From positions 682,001-746,000 of the forward strand of contig JAPXFQ010000899.1 of NCBI GenBank assembly GCA_028564705.1: a stretch of 64,000 nucleotides of DNA, given 5' to 3'. Below are positions 46,290 through 57,701 of the stretch, one piece after another. Each line of letters begins with the position of its first letter. Position 1 is the first letter of the stretch. Below the pieces are notes generated by a model. It saw only the letters and a list, made by a program, of their open reading frames with translations, was not told the DNA's origin and made no database searches. Source of the DNA: Apricaphanius iberus. Its lineage: Eukaryota > Chordata > Actinopteri > Cyprinodontiformes > Aphaniidae. Both the position numbers and the translations under genes were made by a program.

Positions 46290-46640
46290 GCCAGAGAGGA
46301 AACTGAAAAGAGTGCCTTCATGGATCTCCAGACCAAACCTTTGATGCGCAAAGCATCCCCCGACCATCACACTACCACCACCATGTTTGAATATTGAAAT
46401 ATTAAATTACTTTTCTGAAATTATGTGATTTCTTTTTGCCGCATATAATTCAGTTCACTGCAGATCTTTAAAATTTCATGGATGCATCAACATGTTTCTG
46501 AAAATGTGAGGCAGGCTTTTGTATTTATTTTTTCTCTGTAGTTGAATCATGAATGCTCGTCTTGTGATTTTGGTAGGCTGCTCACTCCTAAAACGGTTAA
46601 TCACTGTTATGATTGACAAATTTTCAATGTGATTTACTGA
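46290..46640 (+). mobile_element. Decayed Tc1-like transposon remnant
   Basis: GCATCCCCCGACCATCACACTACCACCACCATGTTTGA, GTGAGGCAGGCTTTTGT, GTTGAATCATGAATGC and TTTTGGTAGGCTGCTCACTCC appear in the order and orientation of a Tc1-like fish element whose transposase lies on the minus strand. The copy is short and without open frames. Confidence 0.55.
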
Positions 46641-46794
46641 AGTCGTAGAACCTTACACATGGCTGTGAAACACAGCAAGTTTCTATTCCATCTGTTTTTT
46701 ATTTTACAAAAGTAATATATTTAATATGTTGCTATTTGGGATCATTTAGCCTAGTTCATGTTTTCAGACATGTTCTATGTAAATGTTTGATAAG

Positions 46795-47147
46795 AATTGC
46801 TTGGTTAGCACTGTTGCCTTGCAGCAAGAAGGTTGTGGGTTCGTATCCCGGCCTAGGGCCTTTCTGCATGGAGTTTGCATACATGTTCTCCCTGTGCATG
46901 CGTGGGTTCCCTCCGGGTACTCCGGCTTCCTCCCAATAACATGACTGTCAGGTTTATTGATCACTCTAAATTGTCCTTAGGTGTGGGTTTGTGCGTGCAC
47001 AGTTGTCTGTCTCTATGTGGCCCTGTGATGGACTGGCGACCTGTCCAGGGTGTACCCTGCCTTTCGCCCGTTGACAGATGGAGATAGGCACAAGTCCCCC
47101 GGCGACCCCTTGAGGACTAAGCGGTTCAGAAATGGATGGATGGATAT
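46795..47147 (+). mobile_element. tRNA-derived SINE, family 3, with GGAT tail
   Basis: The head has TGGTTAGCACTGTTGCC (A box) and GGTTCGTATCCCG (B box). A conserved body follows (CTGCATGGAGTTTGCATACATG, GGTACTCCGGCTTCCTCCC, GATGGACTGGCGACCTGTCC). The tail is ATGGATGGATGGAT. It is a very common fish repeat with a conserved central domain, and this copy is nearly full length. Confidence 0.8.
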
Positions 47148-50100
47148 TCCATTAAAAGGTTTAAAATCTCCATTTATTTATTTTTTCTAACATTAACCTT
47201 TTTTTTTCATTCAACACTGCTTAAGATTAACGATATTGTAAAATATAATAAAGTGCAAATCGTTTATAAATCAAAAAATGAACTTCTTCCGCTAAATATA
47301 AAAAGAATTTTAAGGAGAGAGAAGGAGATTATACACAGAAGGCAAAACAATGTGAAACAACCACACAAAAAAGTATGTGCGTTTCAGTCTGTGGAGTGGT
47401 GTTTTTGTGGAACTGCGTGGTGGAAAACGTAAAAAAATAAGAAAATATTATACAATTCAAAAAGTATAAATAAACAAAAAACATGGGAAACTTGTTAATA
47501 AGTAAATGAAACATGCTCTGAAGGGTTGGCAGGAAGAGTAATCATATATTCTGAGCAGGTCATTTAGATTTTCTTTTTGATGTAAGTGTAAATATATTTA
47601 TTTGAATTCTAGGAAAAATAAGGATTTAATGTTGAGACATACGGCAGGGATAAACCTTGAGCTTTTTCCTATTCCTCTTTTAGACCATAGAAAACTCTAT
47701 ATTTTTCAGTTTTGTATCTGAAAATAATATGTTTAAAAAGTCTGAAGTAAATAAATAAATAAATAAAATTATCTGAAAGATTTAAATGCAAAGAAGAAGA
47801 AAAATAGAAAAAACATCTCTTAACATTTTCAAGGGACTGTTCACAGCATCTAAACAAGAAGATTTTGATCATAGCTTCTGTTTGAGGTCATAAAAACATT
47901 TATGCAAGATCCTGGAATAGGCTAGGTTTAAGAAGTGGCCCTTTTGAAAATCTGGCAAGATATTCTCAAGCTAAGTGTAGGTGACAACTGAATGTGTGAA
48001 AGTTTTAATTTTAAGATTTAAGGTCACTAGGCTGCAAACCAGACTGGTGCCACAGGTGAACAATTCCTTGGCGCTCCAAACTGACCTCTGCTGCTGTATG
48101 AGGCTTGAGTGAAGCTGAGAGAAGATGCTGTTGAGCTAAAGGCTCAGAGGACCCCCTCCCCCAAAACTATTTTTAAAAAAATCCTGGTTTTCTCATAAAC
48201 TGTCTGCATTTTTTATTTTTCTTTGGTTTGTTTTTAAGAAACGTAAAAGAAGTTTACATGAGCTGCTTGGAGATGGGAATTGTGTACTAAGAATAATGCT
48301 TTAAATAAGAACAACTCTCTTCCTTCAGATACCACTAACCCTCTCTAGTTCTCCAAATTTCATTTCCCGTCTCCCTGCTCACTCTTAGCCGGTCACAGAT
48401 CTCCCCAAGGACATCGGGTCTCCAGCAACCGAGGCATGACCACTTTTCAAACATTCTTTGTCACTGGTAAGTCAAGAGTTTCAGCTCCACAGCCACCAGA
48501 AAATCACTTTTCTTCAAAAACCTGAGGCGATCTGGTTACCCCGTAAGAATGAGTCATTGTCTGGCCTCACAGTCGCAGCTACCAGATGTCGCTGCCAGCA
48601 ACCTTGTCTGGGAAGAGAAAAAGTTTGCCACCGTGATTAGGCCAGCACTGCAACTGCATTGATTTAAAAGGATAAGTGGGTTCGTTTAACAAAAAGCTCA
48701 GGTTTAGCAGCACCTCAGTGATTAGGAGAGCTCTTTAGGCTAAAGCTTTCCACTGGATATCAACCAACCATGGTTAAATAGAAAATAACGAGTTCCCTGT
48801 GCTATGTGCCAGATTGTAATTATTACACACATGGTTGAGAATATTAGCTTGCCAGATTAGGTTTAAGTCTAAGATTGTATTAAAATTTGCTGTCATGCAC
48901 ACGTCCAAAGGTACATCTGAAAAACATAAAAATAAATAGCCATGGACCTCTATGTCTCAGACTCCTCTTTGCTTGGCTTTGTCCCACCTTAAGAGCCTGG
49001 ACTGAAAGAATGCCTCATGTATCGGGTGACCCATTGCCCCAACGGCCTCTGCTCCTTGCCCAGATCACAGGGAGGGAGTGCACCAGGCGGGCGCTGTATT
49101 CCCTGTCACAAAAGCACCTTTCTACACAACAGGGACACAGAGAATGGACCACAGCACAGTGGTTGCTTTTGGGTCTCAGCCCACCATAGTGGGATTTCAG
49201 ACCTCCCCTTTTTTGGCTTTACACAAAAAAATACACCCCCCCCATTGATGATATATTTTTTTTCACTTAAGCCTGGTAGAGATAACAGAGGACTTGGAGC
49301 TCCTGGTGCTGCAGACGAAACATCGTTGGACAGGATAAATTACTTTACTACTCATACGTATGTGGGTGAGTTCAGCTATCTCTACTGAGATTAGTTTTTC
49401 ACATTTGATAGAAAACTAATTTAAGTACATGTTTAGAGAAGAAATCTAACAAGATTAAGTTTACTCGCAGACATAAGCAGGTTCATCTGAAAATAACTGA
49501 ATAGTTACTAAAGATAATAGCAAGCTTTTGCTAATTATGTGCAAGTCTTGATTGGTTGTCCTACAGGTCTCCTAAAATGCTTTCAGAGTTTGTCTTTGGA
49601 CCTTCTGTTCAGTTCTTCTTCCTGAGCATAATAGCACATTTTGCAGCTAAGGCTTAAAAACCCAACAGGTGAAGGACAAACCGCCCCCCCCCCAAAAAAA
49701 AAAACCCAAACAAAACGACATTAGGCTTAAAACCAGATCTGAAAGAAATATCAATGGAAAAAAGGAGAGAAAATCTCTTGAAAGGACCTGACACCAGATC
49801 TGAGAGATACATTGTGCTTTATACCCACACTCACACTTTAAACACACACAAAGACTCTTGATTGTTTTTTAATATTTTTTTATCAATTTATATCTACTCT
49901 GTTAATGTAATCTGCATTTTAGCTTTTGTTAAATTATAAGTTTGTCGTGATTAATTATTTGTGTCACCATTACTTTTATAACTTAAATTTTGTTGTGTTG
50001 TGCTGCTCACTTGTGCCTTTAAATTGAACTTTTTAGGAATCCAATTTTTGGAGCTAAAATGTTGTGTCATATCTGTTAACATTTGTTATTTTGGGTATTT

Positions 50101-50149
50101 CCCATCAAAGTAGGACTACAGTGATTATAAACCTTCAGACTTTGCAGGT
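47148..50149. other. Intergenic, no gene seen
   Basis: AT-rich sequence with a (AAAT)n patch near 47745-47768 and C/A runs near 49683-49705. The stretch 48950-49330 is more G+C-rich and has a 123-codon frame (49017-49388), but no motif. I leave it unannotated. Confidence 0.5.
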
Positions 50150-51170
50150 TTTAGTGATGTAAAAGTAATTGCAAGACTTTTTTTAAACACAACTAGACAC
50201 AAATTATGTACAATTAAGCTGAATGATGAACATATTGGACAAATGTCTTTTTTATACAGGTGTAACAACATGGTTGCAAACATCAGCATATCCTTTAACT
50301 AATACTCTGTCCAAGCAAATTTTGTTTGGGTTTCAGAGTTTAGTCTTCTTGAATTCACATCTACCATCAGTTGTGGTGAATCTGATTAACCTTAAGTAAC
50401 GTTAAGCTGTCTTTATAGGTCTTTCCTGACCTTTGGTCATTTTCATCCTTTATTATTGTCCACTGTTTGCTCAAAGATTACAGGAGATCTAAAGGATCTT
50501 ATTGTACAAAGGTTTCTGTCAGGAAAAAAAATACTATATTTACCTGTATGTACATCAAGATAAAAAAGTTATGAGACTGCAGGGGAATTTACAAAATTAG
50601 GACTAAGTAGGACAAAACAGAAAGACCCACCCTGGTCAATTAGCTTGGTAAAGAAATTGAAGAAGCTGCAGGATTTTCCAACAGATACTGTTGTATTATT
50701 ACCAGTGGAAATACTTTCCAGTTTTTCACATATAATTGAATTAAGGAAAAGGAAACCTCCGGGCCAGGAGAAATTATCACAAAACCTTGCTTGAGAAACT
50801 TAAAGAACCAATTCTCAAACTTTGGGGCCTTGACAAAAAAAAAAAGGCATACCCACATAAAAAATTATAGTGATGGTTGTGGTAGCATTGTGTTCTGGAG
50901 TTACTTTGCTTCAAATGGAATAATTGACGGATAGTTTCAATTACCAGTTAACTTGGACCCCAGACCACTGGTGTCTGTGAACCAAAAATTAATGAAAGTA
51001 ATTTCATTCTTCAGCATTGAAATACATCCGTAAGTGCATCCAGATCCACAAAAGAATGATTTCATAGAAAAAAAAAATTACGTTTTGGAGTGGTCAGACT
51101 AGAGAACTAAATTTGACACAAAATCTGTTAGATCACTTCAAGAAGGCTACAGGCAACACAGCCTCACGTT
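50150..51170 (+). mobile_element. Decayed Tc1-like transposon just upstream of otol1
   Basis: Plus-strand landmarks follow the order of a known Tc1-like family. They are TTGAATTCACATCTACCATCAGTTG (about 50350), TATAGGTCTTTCCTGACCTTTG, GGATCTTATTGTACAAAGGT (about 50495), the GATGGTTGTGGTAGCATTGTG region coding part of the DDE domain (about 50873), and TCCACAAAAGAATG (about 51045). Reading frames are destroyed. Its end is only about 120 bp from the otol1 ATG. Confidence 0.6.
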
Positions 51171-51287
51171 AGGAGGCCATTTTAAGATGAAGTGATAGAC
51201 TTAGCAGCCTCTTAGGCTTCTGGTCCAAAGACCTGTTTTGAAGTCTTTGTGCTGTTTTATCATTATATTCTCAGATTACAGTCAACA

Positions 51288-54200
51288 ATGAGGATTATCA
51301 CCTGCCAGTGGAGTCTTGTGGCTGTTATTGTGGTTTCAGTCACTGCAGTATTCTGTACTAAGGTCAAGCCTACAGCAAAACCGAAGTACCTGTACACAAA
51401 AAAGCCTGTTCAGCAAGTCACACCACAAAACCCCATCACTACCAATGTGCCCAAGACTCTCAAGATAGTGGCAACCCCACACCCTGTGCAGCCTCAGCCA
51501 CTACCTCCACCACAGCCTACTGCAGTGAGGACCAGCTACTTGAACCATAACCGTCCACAGCACTACAGTGAAAACCCTGAGCCTCCTGGTGTGGGTCTTG
51601 ACAATTACACACTTGACTACAACGAGTGTTACTTCAACTTCTGTGAGTGCTGTCCGCCTGAGAGAGGCCCCAGAGGTGCAAAGGGAGAAAGAGGGTCAGC
51701 AGGTATCAAACTTAAATTATGTTATGTTTTTATTAGGGATGCACCGAAAATTCGGTCATGGAAAATTTTTGGCCGAAAATGACCCAAAAGTGCATTTTCG
51801 GTTTTCGGCCGAAAGTCCTAACTCACCGAAACAACACAGCCGAAACTTTATTAATTTAATTTATATTGTGCATTGTTATGTCAGTGTTAAATAAATATCT
51901 TCATAGTTTTGTAACTGATTTATTGCAATGCCTTGATTTTAGTGAGGTTAGTACACGTCATAGCCATAAAGTCTATGGTTCTAATAATTGACAATCATTT
52001 CTTTCGGTGTTTCGGTTTTCGGCCTTAGTTTTCTTCATTTTCGGTTTCAGCCAAGAGTTTTCATTTCGGTGCATCCCCAGTTTTTATATTATAATAATAA
52101 CCCCTGTGTGTGAAGCTTCACATAATAATTGTTTTTATCTAGGAGCACCAGGTGATATAGGGCCTGCAGGACCACAGGGTATACCTGGACCGCCTGGCAT
52201 GAGTGGTCCAATGGGCTTTAAAGGAGAGAAAGGTAAATACACTCTGGTTATATGGATTATGAATCTATCATTTTGAATGTAATTTATTAAAAAAGATAAA
52301 TACAGGCATTTTATTTTTGGGATGATGCGAAAGGTCACTTTACAGAGTAAGCAAAAGATTAAAAAATAACATTTAAAACTAATGCATACAAGGAATGTCA
52401 AAAGGGGAAATTGAGCTAAAACCAGGCAGTTTACAATACCTTCAAGCATATTCTCTCCTATAGACCTTTTAAAAGATACATACTAGATACTGTCATACTT
52501 GATCAACATGAAGTAGTGCATAATTATAAAGTGAAACACAATCAAGGAGGATTGTGAATTTTTTTCTTACCAGTAATATGCAGTAAATGCAAACTAGTAA
52601 ATTTCTGGTCCTCCTGAATAAATACTTTATTAAAGTCTCTCTCAGCAGTCTTCATACTCCTAAACTGATGAATTAGGGTCAGTTTTCACCAAGACAAGCT
52701 GAGAGTTTCTCCAAGTTGTTTTTTTATTCCACATATAGGTTGTGAGTTTGGAGACAACCTGTGGCTTAGCTTGTTCGACGCATAAAGCTTGGTTTATGCT
52801 TGCTGCGTCCGCAAGGTCCAAATTACGTCATTTCAGCAACCACGCCTCTCCGCGCGGCCTGCATAAACCAAGCTTAAGTCTCTGTTTACAACCCAACACA
52901 TCCTTATGTGTTGATCATTAACTTCCCAATTGCTGCAGATACCTTCTGAAATGTGCGATACACACGGAACCCACCCACTCCAAACAGCAGAAATCAGGTT
53001 ATCACAAGTCCAATCATGTAAATATCTTTGATATCTTCCACGGAAAGCAACGACAGGCAGATAATCTTCCACTCTCCCCAGGAAATCATTATGAAACCAC
53101 CAGGGAGCATTCCGGCAGGGCAGGAAGGTTCACCCAGAGCAGCTCTATGATTAGAGAAAATTTGATCAATCGCATTTAGAGACGAGACTAAATCCATGAT
53201 TCCTCAGAGGAAAAATGCAGAGAGGTTTTCAAGATAGACATAAGAGGACAAAAGAGCAGCAGGATAAGAAAGGAGGGAGGGAAAGTGTCCATTCTCAGCG
53301 ATATCAGAAAGTGACATTTTTGGATATGTCTCTACTAACGTTACATCTGGAGGAACTTTTTGCCCAATTCTCTTTGCAAAATAGCTCAAGCTTAGCTCAA
53401 CTGAATGGAGAGAATCTATGAGCATCAATTTTCAAGTCTTGCCACGGCTTCTCAAATGGATTTTGAATGGGCTGTTCTAACACATTAATATGATGTCAAG
53501 ATGGTGGCAGTGTGTATGGCCTGTCGTCTGACCCTGATGATGCTAAATCATATTATTACAGCACATTTTCTTAAGAAAGCTTTTAAGGTAGTCAGGGCTG
53601 ACATTTCATTAATGTTTTAACAGCCGTCTCAGTTCAAGTGTTTTGCCTATTCTACACATGGAGTTGTACAGCCTGTACTTAAAAACCTAATATTGACTAA
53701 TGTGTCCTTTCAAATTTTAGTCTTATTTCAAAGCTTTCTTTGATCTCAAACGTTTTGAAAAAGTTTACATGTAAAATCCACCTTTCATCACATTTTTATG
53801 TCATTCCCTCCTTAAAAACATGCAAAAGGGTTTCTTAGGTTACTTTATGTAGTTATGTTTGAGTAATCTTTTAAAACTCTGGCGGTCGCCATGTTGAGCT
53901 CTGAATGCCTGAGTCCTCCTTGCTAGGCTCTCACCTCCCCGCAACGCCCCTACATATTGATTACCGCCCCAGTCTCTCCACAGCCCTCCATCCCCCGCTT
54001 CTCGAGCACAAAAGCAAAAGGTCATCAACAGCAATCAGCTATCTCCTGTGGAAATTGATAAATATCTAGTTATTTTTCCCAATTGGACAATGCCTTCTTA
54101 GAAAAAAAGTCGGATGATGCTACAGTAAGCCTACTGTAATGTCAGTGACTGACACGGAGTCACAGCATCAGCGTGACGGGGGAAATACTGATAAACTCCG

Positions 54201-57200
54201 TGGCTAATTACCCCGAGCTACATGACACCAGCTTTCCATACAGAGACAGGAATGAGAAAAATAAGCATTATAAAGAGATTAAACTATTTAGACAGGAAAG
54301 CTCTTAAGAGGTTTGTTGGTGGCTCTTAAAAGAGCAGTTGTGGCTGCAAATGCACCACTCCCTCTGCCGTGAAGTGGACATCAACAGCTTCCTCACCCGG
54401 ACAGCCTCTCTGGAAGATTAAACTCGACTCAGGCATGTCTCCACCAGAGCATATTATACACTTTTACTAACTGCAGACAGATGGACAGTCGCTCAGCATT
54501 GTAGTTGGTGACTCGGCGGACGAAGCTTGGACCGACGCCGGACGCTGGGGGCTCCTCAAACCAGGCCTGCCGACCAAGTGAGGGGCCGCTGTTTATGGCT
54601 TCCCCCAATTTCCTGCTGTGGCGGTCCCAGCTCCGCCTGAGGCCAGGCAGAACACATAATGCAATCAGCTCGGAGACTAGAGTCCACCGGCAGCCGTGCT
54701 CCACACGCTGGGCGCAATGGAGCTGGTGCTCCGAAAATATTATGATGACGTTGAAGACAGCGTGTGGAAGGGGGAATGTCCGAGATCTTAAGGGACATGC
54801 AGCTAATTTCAAAGCATTCATTTAGGACATGTTATGAGTGCAATATTTCAAATAGGTAGTATATATCATTTATTGAACTTACAGATCTATTTAGGGTAAT
54901 ATTATAGTTTTACTGCACCACAGAATTGCTCTGTATTACCCAAGAAGAACGTGCCACCTCTCTTTTAAGCTGCAGTTCTTTTTTATTTTATATTTTTGTT
55001 TTTACTGGCATTTCTAGAACTTCTGCAGTTGTTATTTAATATGCCATAACTGTATGAGAACTTTAATATGCTCTGATCTAAACCATAACATTGTATGTTT
55101 TGGATCATTGTCTTGCAAGATACATTAACCTCAACAAAACAAAAGCCTATTGCTTTTATCTTTAGGTGTTTGGATATTAAGTTTATTTCTAGTTGGTTTT
55201 GGTTTATTCCTCATGGCTATTTTTTTCACTAATTTATTTCATTTATATTCCTTATTCTCTGTTCATGTGTAGACTTATACTTTTTGGTTAGGTTTCTTTC
55301 TATCTTTCTTCCCTGTGTTTTGTCTGTGTTTGTATTTTCACTTTTCCTCTGCTTTCTAGCTGTGACAGCTTTTTAAAATGTCCTAATTGCTCCCTGCTCT
55401 CCATTCCTCAGGTGTCCTCTAACCACCCGATAACTTTCTCTGGTTCTCTCCCTCATTCCTCACTCCTTCAGTCCTCCATCCCTCCTCAGTATTTTATTTC
55501 TCGCTGGTTCCTAATCTTTTTTTGTCATTTATCCTGTATTTTTCCCCTTGTGAAGTTTCATAAGTTCTTTTGTTGATTTTGTAATAAAATTATCATGTCG
55601 AGGAAAAATTTAGAACTTGAAAGTTCTAAAAAAGGCGAGTTGTTGTAGAATCTACTGATAAAACTATCCCTTAATAAACGGTTTTAACATAAATCAATAT
55701 AAATCTTCGCATTTGAAAAGTATTTCATTAAATGAAATAATATTAAACATCCTCTAATAGAGATGTAATTTGGCACTATAAAAATGAAAACAGATTTGAT
55801 TAGACTGAAAACATTTAATCACACAACTTATCTTAAAGGCTATATTTATGTTGGCCTCTAGACTGTAGAGCCACATAATAGTTAGTTGGCCAGATTTGGC
55901 CCAGAGGCCTTGAGTTTGAAACATGTGTCCTGAAGGTGTCTCTGTTAAGGTAAAGGGGTCTAAGGATATAACCTTGAGGAACACCAGTGGTAACGGGCAT
56001 TTTAAAGTTTTGATCTGTGTGTGCTAGACGTTTTTAAAGAAAGTTTACAAAAACTTTAGTTTTGTAGACAACTGAGGCTAAATGTCTTACGGTGGCGGTA
56101 CTACACCATTTAGTGCTCTAGGCGAGCTTGACTGATGTTGCCCCTTGTCCACAAAAGTCATGTCCAAAGTATTGCACATTTATTTGAATAACTATAGTAT
56201 AACAATAACAATATAACAACGTGTGCAAAAGAATAAAGTTGTTCAATAATAAATATACAAAAAGTAAACTTAACTTGAACAGTAGTGGAACATCTGAGAA
56301 CAAACAGTGCACACTAAAGAATCCAAACAAAAAATAAATTAACAATAAAACATTGTGTGCAAAATTATATAGTGTAAAATAGGATTCACATAAATACACT
56401 ATATACACAAAATATTTATGTAAGCAATATTTATGTCAAAGTATTTTTATGGATAGAGATGGCAAAAACTGTAGAAAAAAAGAAATAGACATAACTTTTT
56501 TCTTCTCGCCACATATTTGGCGCCCCTCACTAGATGGCGCCCTAGGCAAGCACCTATGTCGGCTGTAGGAAGAAGCGCCATTGACGTCTTACACCCATTT
56601 TTTCAGTATTTATAACAACATAGCTTTTATTTTACTTTTTTAAATGAATCTTTTAGGGGATAAAGGTGAGAGAGGATACCCTGGACCATCGGGGCCAACA
56701 GGTATTCCAGGAAAACCAGCACAAAAAGGTATAAGGTTAGTTAGGTGATTGTTTAAATCTCTAATACTGTTGCACTGGATTTAAGCTGACAACAGTTCTC
56801 TAACTTTGCAGGTGAGACTGGCCTCAAAGGTGAAAAGGGTGATGTAGGATTTGATGGTATTAAAGGTGAAAAAGGAGAAAAAGGAAACCCTGGCCAGAAT
56901 GGAACTGCTGGTGAGAAAGGAGAACCAGGACCAGAAGGGCCTGTTGGACCTCCAGGAATAGCTATGGGGCAGGGTCCTAAAGGAGAAAAGGGGGATAAAG
57001 GGGACTGTGGCATATTTGGGGAGAGAGGTCCTAAAGGGGAACCTGGTGCTCCGGGCATTCAAGGTACAATGGGAATTCCAGGATTACATGGCAAACATGG
57101 CACCCCTGGACCCGTTGGCATTAGAGGGGATCCGGGACACCCTGGACCTCCGGGGGAACCAGGGGTGCCAGGGCCTCAAGGGCCACAAGGGATACGAGGG

Positions 57201-57701
57201 ATGTCTGGGCCAAAGGGGGACAGAGGGTACCCTGGCATCAGAGGTGAGCGGGGCTTTCGTGGATTTAAAGGAGCAAAAGGTTCAGGAATGGCTCAGAAAC
57301 GCTCTGCCTTCAGTGTCGGCATCTCTCCAAAGAAATCCTTTCCTCCCTCTGGCTTCCCAATCCACTTTGACAAGATATTCTACAATGAAGAAAACCACTT
57401 CAACATGAGTTCCAACAGATTCACGTGTGTCCACCCCGGGGTGTATGTCTTCTCCTTCCAGATCACTGTGCGTAATCAGCCTCTGCGAGCCACACTTGTG
57501 GTGAACGGGTCGCGGAAAGTCAGGACACGGGACTCCCTATACGGTCAAGACATCGACCAGGCATCCACTCTGGTAGTGTTAAGACTGGGAGCCGGAGATC
57601 AGGTCTGGATGGAGACATTTCGAGACTGGAATGGGGTTTACGCCAGCAGTGAGGATGACAGCATCTTCTCTGGCTTCCTGCTGTACTCAGACAAAGCCTG
57701 A
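51288..57701 (+). CDS. otol1: Otolin-1, collagen/C1q-domain inner-ear protein
   Basis: There are four coding exons with GT-AG borders and phase-1 joints: 51288-51702, 52143-52232, 56657-56728 and 56812-57701, together about 488 residues. Residues 1-24 form a signal peptide (MRIITCQWSLVAVIVVSVTA). A Pro/Thr/Lys-rich segment and a cysteine cluster (ECYFNFCECCPP) follow. Then come Gly-X-Y triplets from late exon 1 through most of exon 4, including the KGEKGE stretches. A C-terminal gC1q head of about 135 residues begins near RSAFSVGISP (57300) and ends FSGFLLYSDKA. This matches otolin-1, a secreted short-chain collagen that trimerises through gC1q and scaffolds calcium carbonate in otoliths/otoconia. 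The acceptor-like TTCTCAG just before the ATG suggests an upstream non-coding exon. Intron 2 is long (4.4 kb). Human otolin is of similar length. A duplicate (a/b) cannot be told apart here. Confidence 0.94.
51734..52079. mobile_element. hAT-type MITE in otol1 intron 1
   Basis: The ends TAGGGATGCACCGAAA and TTTCGGTGCATCCCCA are inverted repeats. GTTTTTAT flanks both sides (51726-51733 and 52080-52087), a perfect 8-bp duplication. The 346-bp body is rich in TTCGGCCGAAA motifs and has no coding frame. It nearly fills intron 1, leaving only about 30 bp before and 55 bp after it. Confidence 0.85.
52786..52874. mobile_element. 89-bp PIF/Harbinger-like MITE in otol1 intron 2
   Basis: The ends AGCTTGGTTTATGC and GCATAAACCAAGCT are perfect inverted repeats, and TAA is duplicated on each side (52783-52785 and 52875-52877). 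A 3-bp TAA/TTA duplication is the PIF/Harbinger signature. The short centre is G+C-rich (CGCGCGGCC). Confidence 0.75.
52878..56090 (+). other. otol1 intron 2, mostly without recognisable content
   Basis: This is the long intron of otol1. The G+C-rich stretch 53880-54830 differs from the AT-rich rest and contains an unassigned 130-codon minus-strand frame (54429-54821). It also has a small hairpin at 54329-54343. A relic hAT right end (GGCCTTGAGTTTGAAACATGTG) lies at 55840-55935. No gene is supported. Confidence 0.5.
55840..55935. mobile_element. Relic of a hAT-type element
   Basis: GGCCAGATTTGGCCCAGAGGCCTTGAGTTTGAAACATGTG resembles the right end of the element at 20612-20965 (GGACCAGATATGGGCCCCGGGCCCCGAGTTTGACACGTG). 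The left end is not found. Confidence 0.45.
56095..56560. repeat. Repeat with CTAGGC(G/A)AGC inverted ends
   Basis: GTGCTCTAGGCGAGC (56113-56127) and GGCGCCCTAGGCAAGCAC (56537-56554) bracket an AT-rich 0.45-kb interior. The pattern recalls fish repeats ending GGCGCCCTAGGCAA. A further scrap of similar type (GCCGCCCTATGCCGCCCTGG) is at 12398-12417. The class is unknown. Confidence 0.4.

Noticed and set aside
49017..49388. 123-codon frame in a G+C-richer patch
   Set aside because: No domain or splice evidence. The overlapping 100-codon frame in another phase is equally plausible, which argues for chance.
54429..54821. 130-codon minus-strand frame in otol1 intron 2
   Set aside because: It lies in a G+C-rich patch where stops are rarer. 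Two other frames there are also open, and no family motif is visible.
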